Below, piece by piece: positions 52,823-61,928 of a DNA stretch of 64,000 bases. This DNA is from Nitrospirales bacterium (GTDB taxonomy: Bacteria > Nitrospirota > Nitrospiria > Nitrospirales > UBA8639), in the NCBI GenBank assembly GCA_031315865.1, contig JALDRJ010000002.1:1524001-1588000 (forward strand). Reading direction: 5' to 3'. Positions within the stretch are counted from its first letter, which is position 1. Each line of letters begins with the position of its first letter. The notes beneath the pieces are model-generated. The model ran no database searches. It had not been told where the DNA came from and saw only the letters and a program-made list of their open reading frames with translations. The position numbers were made by a program, and so were the translations under genes.

Positions 52823-53023
52823 GTGCGAACCTTCGTTTGGTGGTTTGGAATGGGTTCTCTCACGACCCTATCAGTGCTATTGGTACAGGGTGGAGTGCGA
52901 GACCTTGTCTACGGATCCCCATCTTCTACAACCATGGAAGGAATACTTTCCATGGGATTGACCATTTTAGGAGGAGGGCTCCTAGCAGGGTGTATTGCCG
53001 TGATCTTGAATCGCTTGCGATAG
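52823..53023 (+). CDS. Small two-helix membrane protein
   Basis: 66 residues from the GTG at 52823, which follows AAGGAG by 3 bases; longer upstream reading lacks a good start. Two hydrophobic helices (FVWWFGMGSLTTLSVLLVQGG and GILSMGLTILGGGLLAGCIAVIL). No family recognised. MITE copy D begins immediately at its end. Confidence 0.5.
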   Translation: MRTFVWWFGMGSLTTLSVLLVQGGVRDLVYGSPSSTTMEGILSMGLTILGGGLLAGCIAVILNRLR

Positions 53024-53395
53024 GGGAATGTTGAAAAAAGCCGCCTGCGGCGTTCTCGCCCTCCCGCCGCTTGAACCCCACCATGTGGTGAGCGAGAATG
53101 ATTTCAGCGTAAGGACTAACACAAGAAGCAAGCCAGCGGGTGGCCGATTCGCGAGAGTTCCGTGCTCACGTCGAGAGCGCATCCCTGATAGACTTCCGTA
53201 CGCAAGGGTACACTCTTTGCGAAGTACGACGATAACTCCTCGGTGAATCCTTGAATCGGCTCGAGCCAGTACGCTCTGCGCGCAAAAATGGCTGCGGCCT
53301 TGCCGAACGAACTTTTTTGACCATTCCCCGGCGTTTATAATGTTGGTCTCGTATGGGATGTTTATGGGTTATGGGAGAGAATCTTTCAACAGTTG
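53024..53395. repeat. MITE-like repeat, copy D (large)
   Basis: Starts GGGGAATGTTGAAAAAAGCC and ends near TTCAACAGTTGC, with the core block CCGCCTGCGGCGTTCTCGCC and an internal copy of the GCGTTTATAATGTTGGTCTC segment seen in copy B. About 90 bases of unrelated sequence (53078-53170) are inserted in its first half relative to the other copies. No coding capacity. Confidence 0.75.
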
Positions 53396-53521
53396 CGATA
53401 GGGGAAAGAATAGAGTCAATGTGGATTTGCTGAGCGGGGTTGACGAACGCTACCTTTCCTGATGTAGGCTGAACATACACGATGTCCACATCGAAACGAA
53501 GGCCTTCACACATACGGAATT

Positions 53522-53704
53522 ATGACCTGTCTCAAATGCCAAGGAACGATGTTAGTCGAACGGCACTATGCCACACTCGCTCAGCGTATTCATGCCCGCT
53601 GCATCAATTGTGGCTTCTGGTTCGATTTAGCTGACGTTCTTCGCTTCTTCAAAAAAGTCTTGGAAAGCGGGTATCGCGGATCGAAAGTTCGCGAAACGTT
53701 ATAA
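53522..53704 (+). CDS. Small zinc-ribbon protein
   Basis: 60 residues with paired cysteine knuckles: CLKCQG at 3-8 and CINCGF near 27-32, a typical zinc ribbon. The remainder is helical and basic. Probably a nucleic-acid- or partner-binding protein. Weak Shine-Dalgarno. Confidence 0.65.
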   Translation: MTCLKCQGTMLVERHYATLAQRIHARCINCGFWFDLADVLRFFKKVLESGYRGSKVRETL

Positions 53705-54133
53705 TACCGGATTTCCTGACGATTCTGTTTTCCCGGAAATATCCCCCTACCTTATTTACTCATGTTGGTACCGCTGGACGGATACGTGGAATACGAGCTG
53801 AAATCAAGCGATGAAGAGAGGCTCAAACGCAAGAAACCACCGGCAAGCAACCTGAGTCACGCCGTGAGCAAGAAAGAGCGAATGTGGTGATGGGATGATC
53901 GAGTGGGAGGCGCAGGAAGACGTTGCGATCAGCTTCGATCCGCTTAGAATGTATTTGGATTCGCCATAGTCAGAAATTCTTGAAAAACCTGAAGGACATG
54001 GCGACATTGTGCGCACCTGCGAGTTAAGGGAGTGTTGAAAGAAATCAGGGGAAATCTGAAGGAGTTGGAATGTCAGGCACGTGAAATCCAGAAGTAGAGG
54101 CATTGTCCCTATAAATCTGGGCTCTGGTAATAC
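53705..54133. other. Degraded accessory DNA
   Basis: About 430 bases with no credible gene. Carries the second copy of a 23-base segment (53947-53969) also at 25340-25362. Short open stretches are interrupted in all frames, suggesting relics. Confidence 0.45.
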
Positions 54134-54850
54134 TTAATTGGGTGGCCAAAAGGCCCAATCAATTTTCCCTTCTATAATTGGTTTCAGGAATAGTTCAATT
54201 CGACGATTATGCTGACGTCCTTCTTTAGATTCATTTGAGAAAAGCGGAAAATCCTCCCCACGTCCTTCAACACGGAGTCGAGTATTATCCACTCCGTGAC
54301 TGTTCAAGAAATCTGCAACAGCATTTGCCTGATGTTGAGAGAGGATTCTATTGTAATTCTCGGTGCCAGTGTTATCCGTGTGCACAATGATGTGAATGAC
54401 GGTCTTATCGAATTTGCTAATAACCGATAACACTTTAGTTAAGCTTGATTGATAGTTCGCATGGATATTGGCGTTATATATATCGAAAAACTCCTGACTA
54501 GGTAGTGTAAGGTGAAGCGTGTGATCGTTAAGGAACTGGACGACAATTGAACGACTTTGAAGCCCCTCGGAGAGTTCTCGTTGCATTTCCTGTCGTTGTT
54601 GATTCATGTAATCCTTGACTCTATCACTTGCCAATGCAGTTGATGGGTCAATTTGAACTGGGGCATCATATCGACGATTATCTCTATCTCTGACCCGACT
54701 CGGACCAGATCCCTCAGAGGAACCAATGGTTGTGCCATTGTTGTGATGCTTGTAATCTTTGTCTATTCCGGCACAGCGAGCTAAGGCTATCACGATCAGA
54801 GGGATTATGCTTATAAGCCTTAGTGAATTGTTAAAGAATCTTGTTTTCAT
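54134..54850 (-). CDS. OmpA-family lipoprotein
   Basis: 238 residues. Signal peptide with lipobox-like LARC. A linker rich in polar residues precedes a C-terminal OmpA domain that binds peptidoglycan: VIHIIVHTDNTGTENYNRILSQHQANAVADFLNSHGV, then EGRQHNRRIELFL. Second peptidoglycan-binding OmpA-type lipoprotein of the window besides Pal, but unlinked to Tol genes. Confidence 0.88.
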   Translation of the reverse strand: MKTRFFNNSLRLISIIPLIVIALARCAGIDKDYKHHNNGTTIGSSEGSGPSRVRDRDNRRYDAPVQIDPSTALASDRVKDYMNQQRQEMQRELSEGLQSRSIVVQFLNDHTLHLTLPSQEFFDIYNANIHANYQSSLTKVLSVISKFDKTVIHIIVHTDNTGTENYNRILSQHQANAVADFLNSHGVDNTRLRVEGRGEDFPLFSNESKEGRQHNRRIELFLKPIIEGKIDWAFWPPN

Positions 54851-55053
54851 AGATGCCCTGGAAAAACCAAAATTTACGAAGTATTGGATTTCCCTGTTAT
54901 TTGCTGGACGACAAGAGTTTCCATCTTAAGAGGAAATACTCAGGAGAGTAAAGAGGTCTTGTTGAACCCCATTTGTAGGCTGCACTTTGATCTTCCCATG
55001 GAATATCGGACACCGAGTTAAGAATTATATACTAATTCGCAACGAGGTGGTGA

Positions 55054-55350
55054 ATGAAGCGATTACGCAGGTTTCACAGTCGAGAATTCAAGCAAGAAGC
55101 TGTGGCCTTGGTGGTGGAGCATGGCTACAGTTGTGCGGCCGCGGGGCGGAGTTTAGGCGTGAGTGGCGCATTGATTGGGCGGTGGAAGGATGAACTGGCC
55201 ACTCACAAAGCGGATGCCTTTCCAGGACAAGGGAAACGCACCGCTGAGCAACAACGGATCTATGAGCTGGAAGTTGAGAACCGGCGCCTTCGGATGGAGC
55301 GCGACATCTTAAAAAAAGCCACGGCCTTCTTTGCCACGGAACCCACATGA
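55054..55350 (+). CDS. IS3 transposase OrfA
   Basis: 98 residues. Helix-turn-helix DNA-binding region (SREFKQEAVALVVEHGYSCAAAGRSLGVSGALIGRWKDEL) followed by a leucine-zipper-like ELEVENRRLRMERDILKKA. An A7 run in TTAAAAAAAG (about 55308-55317) is the likely -1 frameshift site giving an OrfAB fusion. Ends overlapping the orfB start (ATGA). Confidence 0.93.
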   Translation: MKRLRRFHSREFKQEAVALVVEHGYSCAAAGRSLGVSGALIGRWKDELATHKADAFPGQGKRTAEQQRIYELEVENRRLRMERDILKKATAFFATEPT

Positions 55351-56201
55351 GGTATCGATTCATCGAGAAACAGAAGAAGGCCTGGCCCGTCACCCTCATG
55401 TGCGGGGTTCTGAATGTCTCTCGCCGTGGCTATGATGACTGGGCCACACGTGGCCAGAGTCCGCGGGAGCACTCGACCCATCAACTCGATCGACGGATAC
55501 GCGAAATCTTTACTGAGCACCGCCAACGGTATGGCGCGCCACGGATTACGAAGACGTTACACCATGAGGGCCTCACGTGTAGCGAGAATCGCGTGGCCCG
55601 ACGAATGCACGCCCTGGGGCTCAAAGCGCTTCAGGCAAAGAAATTTAAAGCGACAACCGACTCGAAGCACTCCAACCCAGTCGCCCCCGATCTGCTGGAA
55701 CAGGACTTTCGGGCTGAGGCCCCAAATCAGCAATGGACCAGTGATATCACCTATGTGTGGACGCACGAGGGGTGGCTCTATCTTGCAGTCGTGATGGATT
55801 TGTATGCACGAGCGATTGTGGGGTGGTCGATGAACCGCCGAATGACGCAACAACTGGTGTGTGATGCCCTACGCATGGCGTTGTTCCGTCGTGGCTTTCC
55901 CAAGGGCACCATTCTCCACTCAGACCGTGGAAGCCAGTATTGCTCAACACGATATCAACAATTGATTACGACCAGTCAGTTGCGTTGTAGCATGGGACGA
56001 CGGGCGACTTGTTATGATAACGCCGTCACAGAAAGTTTTTTCCATACCCTGAAAGTCGAACTGATTCATCGAGTGCCGTACCCGACGCGACAGACGGCGA
56101 AGGTCAGTATTTTTGAGTACATTGAAACGTATGACAATCGCCGGAGAAGGCATTCAGCTATCGGACCTCAGATCCCGGTTGTCTTTGAACAGGCAGCTTA
56201 A
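55347..56201 (+). CDS. IS3 transposase OrfB
   Basis: 284 residues in the -1 frame relative to OrfA. The DDE integrase core is intact: first Asp in WTSDITYVW, second Asp in LHSDRGSQYCS, and Glu in DNAVTESFFHTLK. The N-terminal HTH_21-like segment IREIFTEHRQRYGAPRI precedes it. Ends 30 bases before the right inverted end. Confidence 0.94.
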   Translation: MRYRFIEKQKKAWPVTLMCGVLNVSRRGYDDWATRGQSPREHSTHQLDRRIREIFTEHRQRYGAPRITKTLHHEGLTCSENRVARRMHALGLKALQAKKFKATTDSKHSNPVAPDLLEQDFRAEAPNQQWTSDITYVWTHEGWLYLAVVMDLYARAIVGWSMNRRMTQQLVCDALRMALFRRGFPKGTILHSDRGSQYCSTRYQQLITTSQLRCSMGRRATCYDNAVTESFFHTLKVELIHRVPYPTRQTAKVSIFEYIETYDNRRRRHSAIGPQIPVVFEQAA

Positions 56202-56386
56202 CGCAGTGTCCAATGTTATGGGGGAAGATCACTTGTCTTCTAGCTAAGATGGCATGTGGAATTAGATCAGAAAGCATCGTTAATTATCATTAAGTAGCTG
56301 TAAGACTGGAAAAAGATTCTTTATTCGATTTGTTGCCCAGCTTCTCATTTGGGCTGGTTTTCCCCAGATTTAGTGGCCGGGGTTAG

Positions 56387-56992
56387 TCAGGTTTTGGCTA
56401 GATGCTTAAGAGACTCACGAATGATGAGTTCGAGGTTGGCGGATTCCTCCAGTCTTTCGCGGCTCTGTTGGATGGCTTTTTGGACTTCGTTGGGGCGGTA
56501 CCCGAGGTTAAGTAATGCCGACTCGGCATCGGCTTGCACGCTCTCTTGAAGAAGCGTAGGTCCGGTCGGCTGCGCGTCGCCGGCGATCAGTTTTCCCACT
56601 TTGTCTTTGAGTTCCAGTACGATACGGCTAGCGGATTTTTTGCCGATTCCCGGAGTGGATGAGAGTCGAACGACATCGTTGGCTTGTATCGCGGCATGTA
56701 TTTCGTCGACCGTGAGCGTTGATAAGGCGCTGAGTGCTAATTTGGGTCCTATGCCGCTGATGCCCGTCAGTAAGACAAAAGTGTCTTTTTCGGCCGTGGT
56801 GAGAAATCCAAACAATTGAATGGTGTCGTTTCTGATGTGAGTCGAAACATTGAGTGTCAGACGTTCTTCAAGAGTCGGGAGGGCGAAGTAGGTACTCAGT
56901 GCGATGTCGATTTCATACCCCACACCTTGAACATCCAGGATGATCGTGGACGTGGTTTTAGCAATCAGACGACCGGTGAGCCGTGCAATCAT
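56387..56992 (-). CDS. ruvA: Holliday junction DNA helicase subunit RuvA
   Basis: Tetrameric junction-binding protein, 201 residues, the standard size. Domain I: MIARLTGRLIAKTTSTIILDVQGVGYEIDI. Domain II has two HhH motifs, GISGIGPKLALSALS and TPGIGKKSASRIVLELKDK, and the flexible C-terminal domain III ends with LNLGYRPNEVQKAI. ruvB and ruvC are not adjacent in the window. Confidence 0.95.
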   Translation of the reverse strand: MIARLTGRLIAKTTSTIILDVQGVGYEIDIALSTYFALPTLEERLTLNVSTHIRNDTIQLFGFLTTAEKDTFVLLTGISGIGPKLALSALSTLTVDEIHAAIQANDVVRLSSTPGIGKKSASRIVLELKDKVGKLIAGDAQPTGPTLLQESVQADAESALLNLGYRPNEVQKAIQQSRERLEESANLELIIRESLKHLAKT

Positions 56993-57140
56993 GATTGGAT
57001 AAGTATTTCAAAGGATTCGTCGAGCAGAAGACCGAAGCTTTAGCCTACCGCGATAAGTGTGGAAATTCATCGAGAACAGAAATGTCGGACAATATTCGGA
57101 ATGCGACGGGAAATATGGAATGCGGAATGCCTCAATCGAA

Positions 57141-57893
57141 TCATCCGACGGGTGCCAGTTTTTCCATGATCTCATCGGAGATATCGAAGTTCGCGTGAAC
57201 CTTTTGGACATCATCATGATCGTCCATGATTTCAACAAGCTTTAAGGCTTGCTCTGCGGCTTTTTCATCGAGTTGAATGTGACTTTGGGGTAAGAACGTC
57301 ACTTCGGCAAAAGTCGAGGGCACATTGGCTTCTGTTAAAGCAGCTTTCACGGCTTCAAAGTCGGTGGGAGAGGTGATGACTTCAAAGGATGATGAGCCTT
57401 GTTTGACATCCTCGGCACCGGCTTCCAGTGCGAGGTTGAACAGCCGATCTTCTTCCACTTTGTCCTGCTCAACGATCAGCAGGCCTTTTTTTTCAAATTG
57501 CCAGGCGACGGCGCCAGCTTCGGCCATGTTCCCGTTATTCTTGGTAAACATGCTGCGGATTTCCGCCACTGTACGGTTCCGGTTATCGGTCATAACCTCC
57601 AGTAAGATCGCTGTTCCTCCAGGCCCGTACCCCTCAAGCATAAATTCTTCCACTTCCATGCCAGGCAATTCGCCCGTTCCTCGCTGAATCGCACGCTTCA
57701 CCGTATCGGCCGGCATATTGACTTCTTTGGCTCTGGCGATAGCCTGACGAAGCGCGGGATTCCCATCGGGGTCGCCGCCACTGCGAGCGGCGATCGATAT
57801 TTCACGAATGACGCGGGTGAAGATCTTCCCACGTTTGGCGTCTTGTCCAGCTTTATGTCTTTTGATCGTCGACCAGTGACTATGCCCGCCCAT
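57141..57893 (-). CDS. yebC: YebC/PmpR-family regulator
   Basis: 250 residues, normal length. Family signatures GGHSHWSTIKRHKAGQDAKRGKIFTRVIREI, EGYGPGGTAILLEVMTDNRNRTVAEIR and AEAGAVAWQFEKKG. Acts as a transcription factor or, as shown for some members, in relieving ribosome stalls. Upstream of ruvA on the same strand, a common neighbour (yebC-ruvC/ruvA). Confidence 0.95.
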   Translation of the reverse strand: MGGHSHWSTIKRHKAGQDAKRGKIFTRVIREISIAARSGGDPDGNPALRQAIARAKEVNMPADTVKRAIQRGTGELPGMEVEEFMLEGYGPGGTAILLEVMTDNRNRTVAEIRSMFTKNNGNMAEAGAVAWQFEKKGLLIVEQDKVEEDRLFNLALEAGAEDVKQGSSSFEVITSPTDFEAVKAALTEANVPSTFAEVTFLPQSHIQLDEKAAEQALKLVEIMDDHDDVQKVHANFDISDEIMEKLAPVG

Positions 57894-58165
57894 GTCAGAA
57901 TGTCCTTATTCGGTACGCTCAGAGAGATTGATGAAGAATGTTCGAGGGTGCCTAATTTCCGAGCAAATGGGATAGAACTAGGGGAAAACTTGTATCACAG
58001 GCAGAAAGAAGGAGTCAATGTGAATATTACGTGTTTATGCTTATGCAAAAATGGTGGAAGGAAGCGCGGTGAAAATTTTTTCGCCATTAAAAGCAGCGAC
58101 GCGCGTGATAGAAAAGGTGCCTCTTCTTTGCCACGCAATACCCATTCATCTATGTAAAAAATCCC

Positions 58166-59050
58166 TCAGTTGGCGACTTCCTTCAACAGTGCGTCAGCAG
58201 CCAATTTCCCGAGGGCATTGGAAGCCAGGGGGCTGTCTCCGGTTAAAAGCTTACGGTCCTGATGAACCGCACCACTCATGTTGTCGTTCATCACTTCAAC
58301 GCCAAGTTTTTGAAGACTCTCGGCCAACAGCCAGCGCAGGTGTCCTGGGATGTATCCAATTTCGATATTAGCGCCCTCATCGAGCACGTCAGGGAACACG
58401 CAAATTTTGTAGCCCCTGAATAGGTAATGCTCTTTGCTTTCACCGACCCCGGCCGCTAACAGGCAAGCCGGGCCATGGCACAATGTGATGATATGCTTAT
58501 CATGGTCCATCGCCCATTTGAGGGTTGTCTTCATCTCCCGGCTATCCGGAATGCCGCCGGTCAGGGCGCCATGGCCGCCGGGCACAAGCACAGCGATGTA
58601 TGGGGAATCCTCGCCAAGGTCTTGCTCGATAACAGTGGAAAGCCGTTTGGGCTCTTTGAATTGCGGGAGATATTTTTCATACGTTGACTGAACTGCGTGA
58701 TCTTCGCGAGGCATCGCCCACATCTCAAACTTAACCGGATTACCAGACACGGTTGCCACATCGATTTCAAAGCCAGCTTTATCAATATGAAGCATCGGCA
58801 CGAGCGTTTCAACCGGGTGGTTTCCGGTCGAGAACATCTTGCCATTCTTCATAAGCAAATAGCGCTCATCAGTGCCGATCATGAGCACTTTCCATTTCTT
58901 GCCCGAATAACGATTAGGATAATCTGCACCATCGTAGTCGGTCTTTGGGGCTGTATATTGCGACAAGGAATAGGGCGACGGGAAAAAAGCGTTGTGTTCC
59001 GTCTTATCAGGAGCGGGTTCTCTGCTTAAGTCGGGTTTTTTCGTGCTCAT
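58166..59050 (-). CDS. hchA: Protein/nucleic acid deglycase HchA (Hsp31)
   Basis: DJ-1/PfpI-superfamily protein of 294 residues (E. coli Hsp31 is 283). Catalytic Cys in [13 protein letters not shown], with metal/acid residues in [11 protein letters not shown] and [15 protein letters not shown]. Handles methylglyoxal stress; Hsp31 is also a holding chaperone. Single gene, no operon partners visible. Confidence 0.93.
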   Translation of the reverse strand: MSTKKPDLSREPAPDKTEHNAFFPSPYSLSQYTAPKTDYDGADYPNRYSGKKWKVLMIGTDERYLLMKNGKMFSTGNHPVETLVPMLHIDKAGFEIDVATVSGNPVKFEMWAMPREDHAVQSTYEKYLPQFKEPKRLSTVIEQDLGEDSPYIAVLVPGGHGALTGGIPDSREMKTTLKWAMDHDKHIITLCHGPACLLAAGVGESKEHYLFRGYKICVFPDVLDEGANIEIGYIPGHLRWLLAESLQKLGVEVMNDNMSGAVHQDRKLLTGDSPLASNALGKLAADALLKEVAN

Positions 59051-59625
59051 TTTTTCTCCTTGGTGCGCAGTCGCTTTTTATTATTTCATTCCTAAAATAA
59101 CAGATTCGGGAGAAGCAAACGTCATGTTACCCTTTTTCCACTTTCCTCAATAACGGTTTATGTGTGGACAGCCCGGAGGGTACGCAGGTTTTTGAATCGA
59201 TGCAACCAGGTCAAGTGCAGTCATGTGTCCGGCCTCTTGATGCGGTACGCATGACCGCGGACCTTGATGAATTTCGCCAAGGTTGGGTCCTACTCATCAC
59301 GAGTGGGGATAACAGAAGATAAAGATATCCTCTTTTTTGATATACATTGATTGAAACGCCGTCTCCGACTGAATCGCTTGTCTTGTCCCGGCGACGGGGC
59401 TTTCCCTGCACTGTTCGTCATTGTCTTTGGGAAACAACGCCAGATCACCAGGCACAGCAATACTCGCGGGATGCGGAGTGAAATATTGCCGTGTCCGTTG
59501 ATTCGAGTGAAAGGAACTGCTATAGGCGATTGCATCTGGGGTGTTTTCCCCAACCTTTTCTGAAGGGATAGTTGTTAAACTAGGGATAATTGCAATCTTA
59601 CGGGACTTGCTGCTAGGAAACAGCC
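59051..59625. other. Large intergenic gap
   Basis: About 575 bases between hchA (minus) and fmt (plus). Short open stretches on both strands, none with a good start and conserved-looking protein. The fmt promoter must lie here but no clear -35/-10 stands out. Confidence 0.5.
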
Positions 59626-60582
59626 ATGCGCGTGATTTTTATGGGAACTCCGGAATTTGCTGTGCCGACCTTAGCGGCGCTCCTCGATTCCGAGTACCCA
59701 GTTGTGGGAGTGGTGACCCAGCCAGATCGTCCGCGCGGCCGCGGGAAATCCGTGACGGCTTCGCCGGTTAAGGAACTGGCCCTGGCTCATCAGATTCCTC
59801 TTCTTCAGCCAGAAAAAATGAAGCAGCCTGAGTTCTTGTCGGCTCTTGAAGCGTGGCATGCCGATCTTATCGTGGTTGCCGCGTTTGGGCGAATCTTGCC
59901 CAAAGCTATCCTTGATCTGCCTCCACGCGGGTGTGTGAACGTGCATTCGTCGTTGTTGCCGAAGTATCGGGGAGCGGGACCCATTCAGTGGGCTATAATC
60001 AACGGTGAAACGGAGACAGGGATTACGACCATGTTAATGGATGAAGGCATGGATACCGGACCGATTTTGCTACAGGAAAAAGTGTCGATTAGGGAAGAGG
60101 ACACTGCCAAAGAACTATCCGACCGATTGGCTCATGTCGGCGGACAGCTACTCGTCAGGACCTTACGGCTCTGGGAAGCAAAAGATATCGTTCCTCTGAC
60201 GCAAGAGCATTCAGGAGCCACAATGGCGCCGATGCTCCGGAAGGAAGATGGAGTGATTTCCTGGGCCCAATCAGCCGAGACCATAGGCAATAGGATTCGA
60301 GGTCTCTCTCCATGGCCGGGGGCCTTTACGTTCTGTCGACAAGACCGTTTGATGATCTGGAAGGCGAGGCCCTATGAAGGTCAAACGGACTCTCTATCCA
60401 GTGGCGCGAGTCCTGGAACGATTGTCAAACTGGATAAACAGGGAATTTTTGTCCAGACGGGAGACGGAATATTGCACATTACCGAACTACAGATGGCGAA
60501 TCGCAAGCGAATGACCGTTGGTCAGTTTTTGGCTGGATATTCGCTTGAGTGCGGGATGCAGTTGAGAAGTGAGCCGATGTAA
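59626..60582 (+). CDS. fmt: Methionyl-tRNA formyltransferase
   Basis: 318 residues, normal length. MRVIFMGTPEFAVPTLAAL at the N-terminus, the formyl-THF site in PRGCVNVHSSLLPKYRGAGPIQWAIINGE, and TTMLMDEGMDTGPIL. C-terminal domain present. Starts with a typical weak Shine-Dalgarno. First of fmt, a small gene and rsmA on the plus strand. Confidence 0.96.
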   Translation: MRVIFMGTPEFAVPTLAALLDSEYPVVGVVTQPDRPRGRGKSVTASPVKELALAHQIPLLQPEKMKQPEFLSALEAWHADLIVVAAFGRILPKAILDLPPRGCVNVHSSLLPKYRGAGPIQWAIINGETETGITTMLMDEGMDTGPILLQEKVSIREEDTAKELSDRLAHVGGQLLVRTLRLWEAKDIVPLTQEHSGATMAPMLRKEDGVISWAQSAETIGNRIRGLSPWPGAFTFCRQDRLMIWKARPYEGQTDSLSSGASPGTIVKLDKQGIFVQTGDGILHITELQMANRKRMTVGQFLAGYSLECGMQLRSEPM

Positions 60583-60602
60583 CAGCAGGAAGGGATTGGA
60601 TC

Positions 60603-60935
60603 ATGACGGAACATGAGCAAGCTGCCTTGGATTTTATTCATCTCAAGCTCAAAGAGTTGGAGCAGATTCATGCCAAGGCCTTGAATGCGTTGAATGCGGT
60701 GCAGGGACGTGATCAGGTGCACAACTGGAAGAGGGAAGCGATAGAAGCCTTGCGAGGAAAATTGAGCCCGGCACATGAACAGCAATTGACCAAGGATTGG
60801 ATTGAGACCTCGTATATTGTCGGGGATTTATTCGATGAACTCTCGGATGATGTGGATATGTGCCGGCGTCATCTTAAAAAACTTATCAAAGAAATCGAGA
60901 CGAATGGATTGCCAGACCCCGCGAGCCCGTCATAG
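60603..60935 (+). CDS. Hypothetical helical protein
   Basis: 110 residues, all helical and charged (EQAALDFIHLKLKELEQIHAKALNALNAVQG, WIETSYIVGDLFDELSDDVDMCRRHLKKLIKEIE). Starts 21 bases after fmt with AGGAAGGGA upstream, so likely cotranscribed. No family recognised. Confidence 0.7.
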   Translation: MTEHEQAALDFIHLKLKELEQIHAKALNALNAVQGRDQVHNWKREAIEALRGKLSPAHEQQLTKDWIETSYIVGDLFDELSDDVDMCRRHLKKLIKEIETNGLPDPASPS

Positions 60936-61002
60936 TTCCGGGCGCATCCAATGGTTTGGGTTTCGCCGCACGCTCGATGTTCTTTCCTATCGCTAGAGCT
61001 TG

Positions 61003-61800
61003 ATGAGATTTCCCCATCCCCGTAAACGTTTCGGCCAACATTTCCTCATCGATCACAATATCGTCAACAAAATCCTCATTCGCGCAGAGGTCCATCCCCA
61101 CGAACATGTGTTGGAAATAGGCCCGGGTCGTGGGGCGTTGACGAAAAGACTGTGCCAGGTCGCTTCTCGGGTCTTGGCTATTGAAATCGACGTGGAGTTG
61201 TTTGCGTATCTTCAAACTGAGTTACAAGGATTCGAAAATGTAGAGGTGGTTCTGGGGGACGCCTTGGATTTTTCCTACACGAATCTTTCTCACAATATGG
61301 TGGTCGTGGCCAATTTGCCATATAACATTTCGACACCCTTGCTCTTCAAATTATTCGAAGCCCGAGCTTTGATAGACCGTATGATTCTGATGGTTCAACT
61401 TGAGGTGGCGAGACGAATAGTCGCGAACGCGGGAACACGGGAATATGGCGTGTTGTCGGTGCTATCTCAATACTTCGCTGATGTTGAGCTGGCGTTTAAA
61501 GTCCCGAGGACGTGTTTTTCTCCAAGGCCGGACGTGGAATCGGCAATCATCGAATTACGTCCCAAATCTTCGGAACAAATTGGTATCGAACAAGAATGTG
61601 AGGCATTCGTACGGGTCGTGAAGGCGGCCTTCAGTCACCGTCGAAAGACCTTATTCAATGCGATGCGGGATGCGGGTTTTCACGCGCATGTGCTTCAATC
61701 CGGGTTTGAGATGGCGACCATCGATGGCCGCTGTCGCGCGGAAACCTTGAACGTGAAGGATTTTCAGCGGTTGACGCAGGCCCTTCACCCGTCGTCCTAG
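61003..61800 (+). CDS. rsmA: 16S rRNA (A1518/A1519) dimethyltransferase
   Basis: 265 residues from the ATG at 61003 (a TTG lies one codon earlier). KsgA/RsmA signature: RKRFGQHFLIDHNIVNKI, SAM motif EIGPGRGALTKRL, DALDFS, and NLPYNISTPLLFKLF. C-terminal domain intact (CFSPRPDVESAIIEL). Dimethylates two adenines near the 3' end of 16S rRNA. Confidence 0.95.
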   Translation: MRFPHPRKRFGQHFLIDHNIVNKILIRAEVHPHEHVLEIGPGRGALTKRLCQVASRVLAIEIDVELFAYLQTELQGFENVEVVLGDALDFSYTNLSHNMVVVANLPYNISTPLLFKLFEARALIDRMILMVQLEVARRIVANAGTREYGVLSVLSQYFADVELAFKVPRTCFSPRPDVESAIIELRPKSSEQIGIEQECEAFVRVVKAAFSHRRKTLFNAMRDAGFHAHVLQSGFEMATIDGRCRAETLNVKDFQRLTQALHPSS

Positions 61801-61928
61801 ATAGAGTCCGATGATGCATCGATTGTCCAGCGCGATGATCTCAAACACTTGTATTTCAAAGGGGATAGTATGCCTCATGACCTATGGTTTGTTTGCTAAA
61901 GAGAAACACCTATGTTAGGATTTCTCTT

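Larger units (their letters stand above)
54988..56231 (+). mobile_element. IS3-family insertion sequence
   Basis: 1244 bases with about 34-base imperfect inverted ends starting TGATCTTCCC and ending GGGAAGATCA. The target flanks are CTT on both sides (54985-54987 and 56232-56234), a 3-bp target duplication as expected for IS3. Both reading frames are intact, so it looks recently active. Confidence 0.93.

Noticed and set aside
53804-54103. Minus-strand 99-codon frame in the degraded region
   Set aside because: No ribosome site, low-information composition, and overlaps dispersed repeat sequence.
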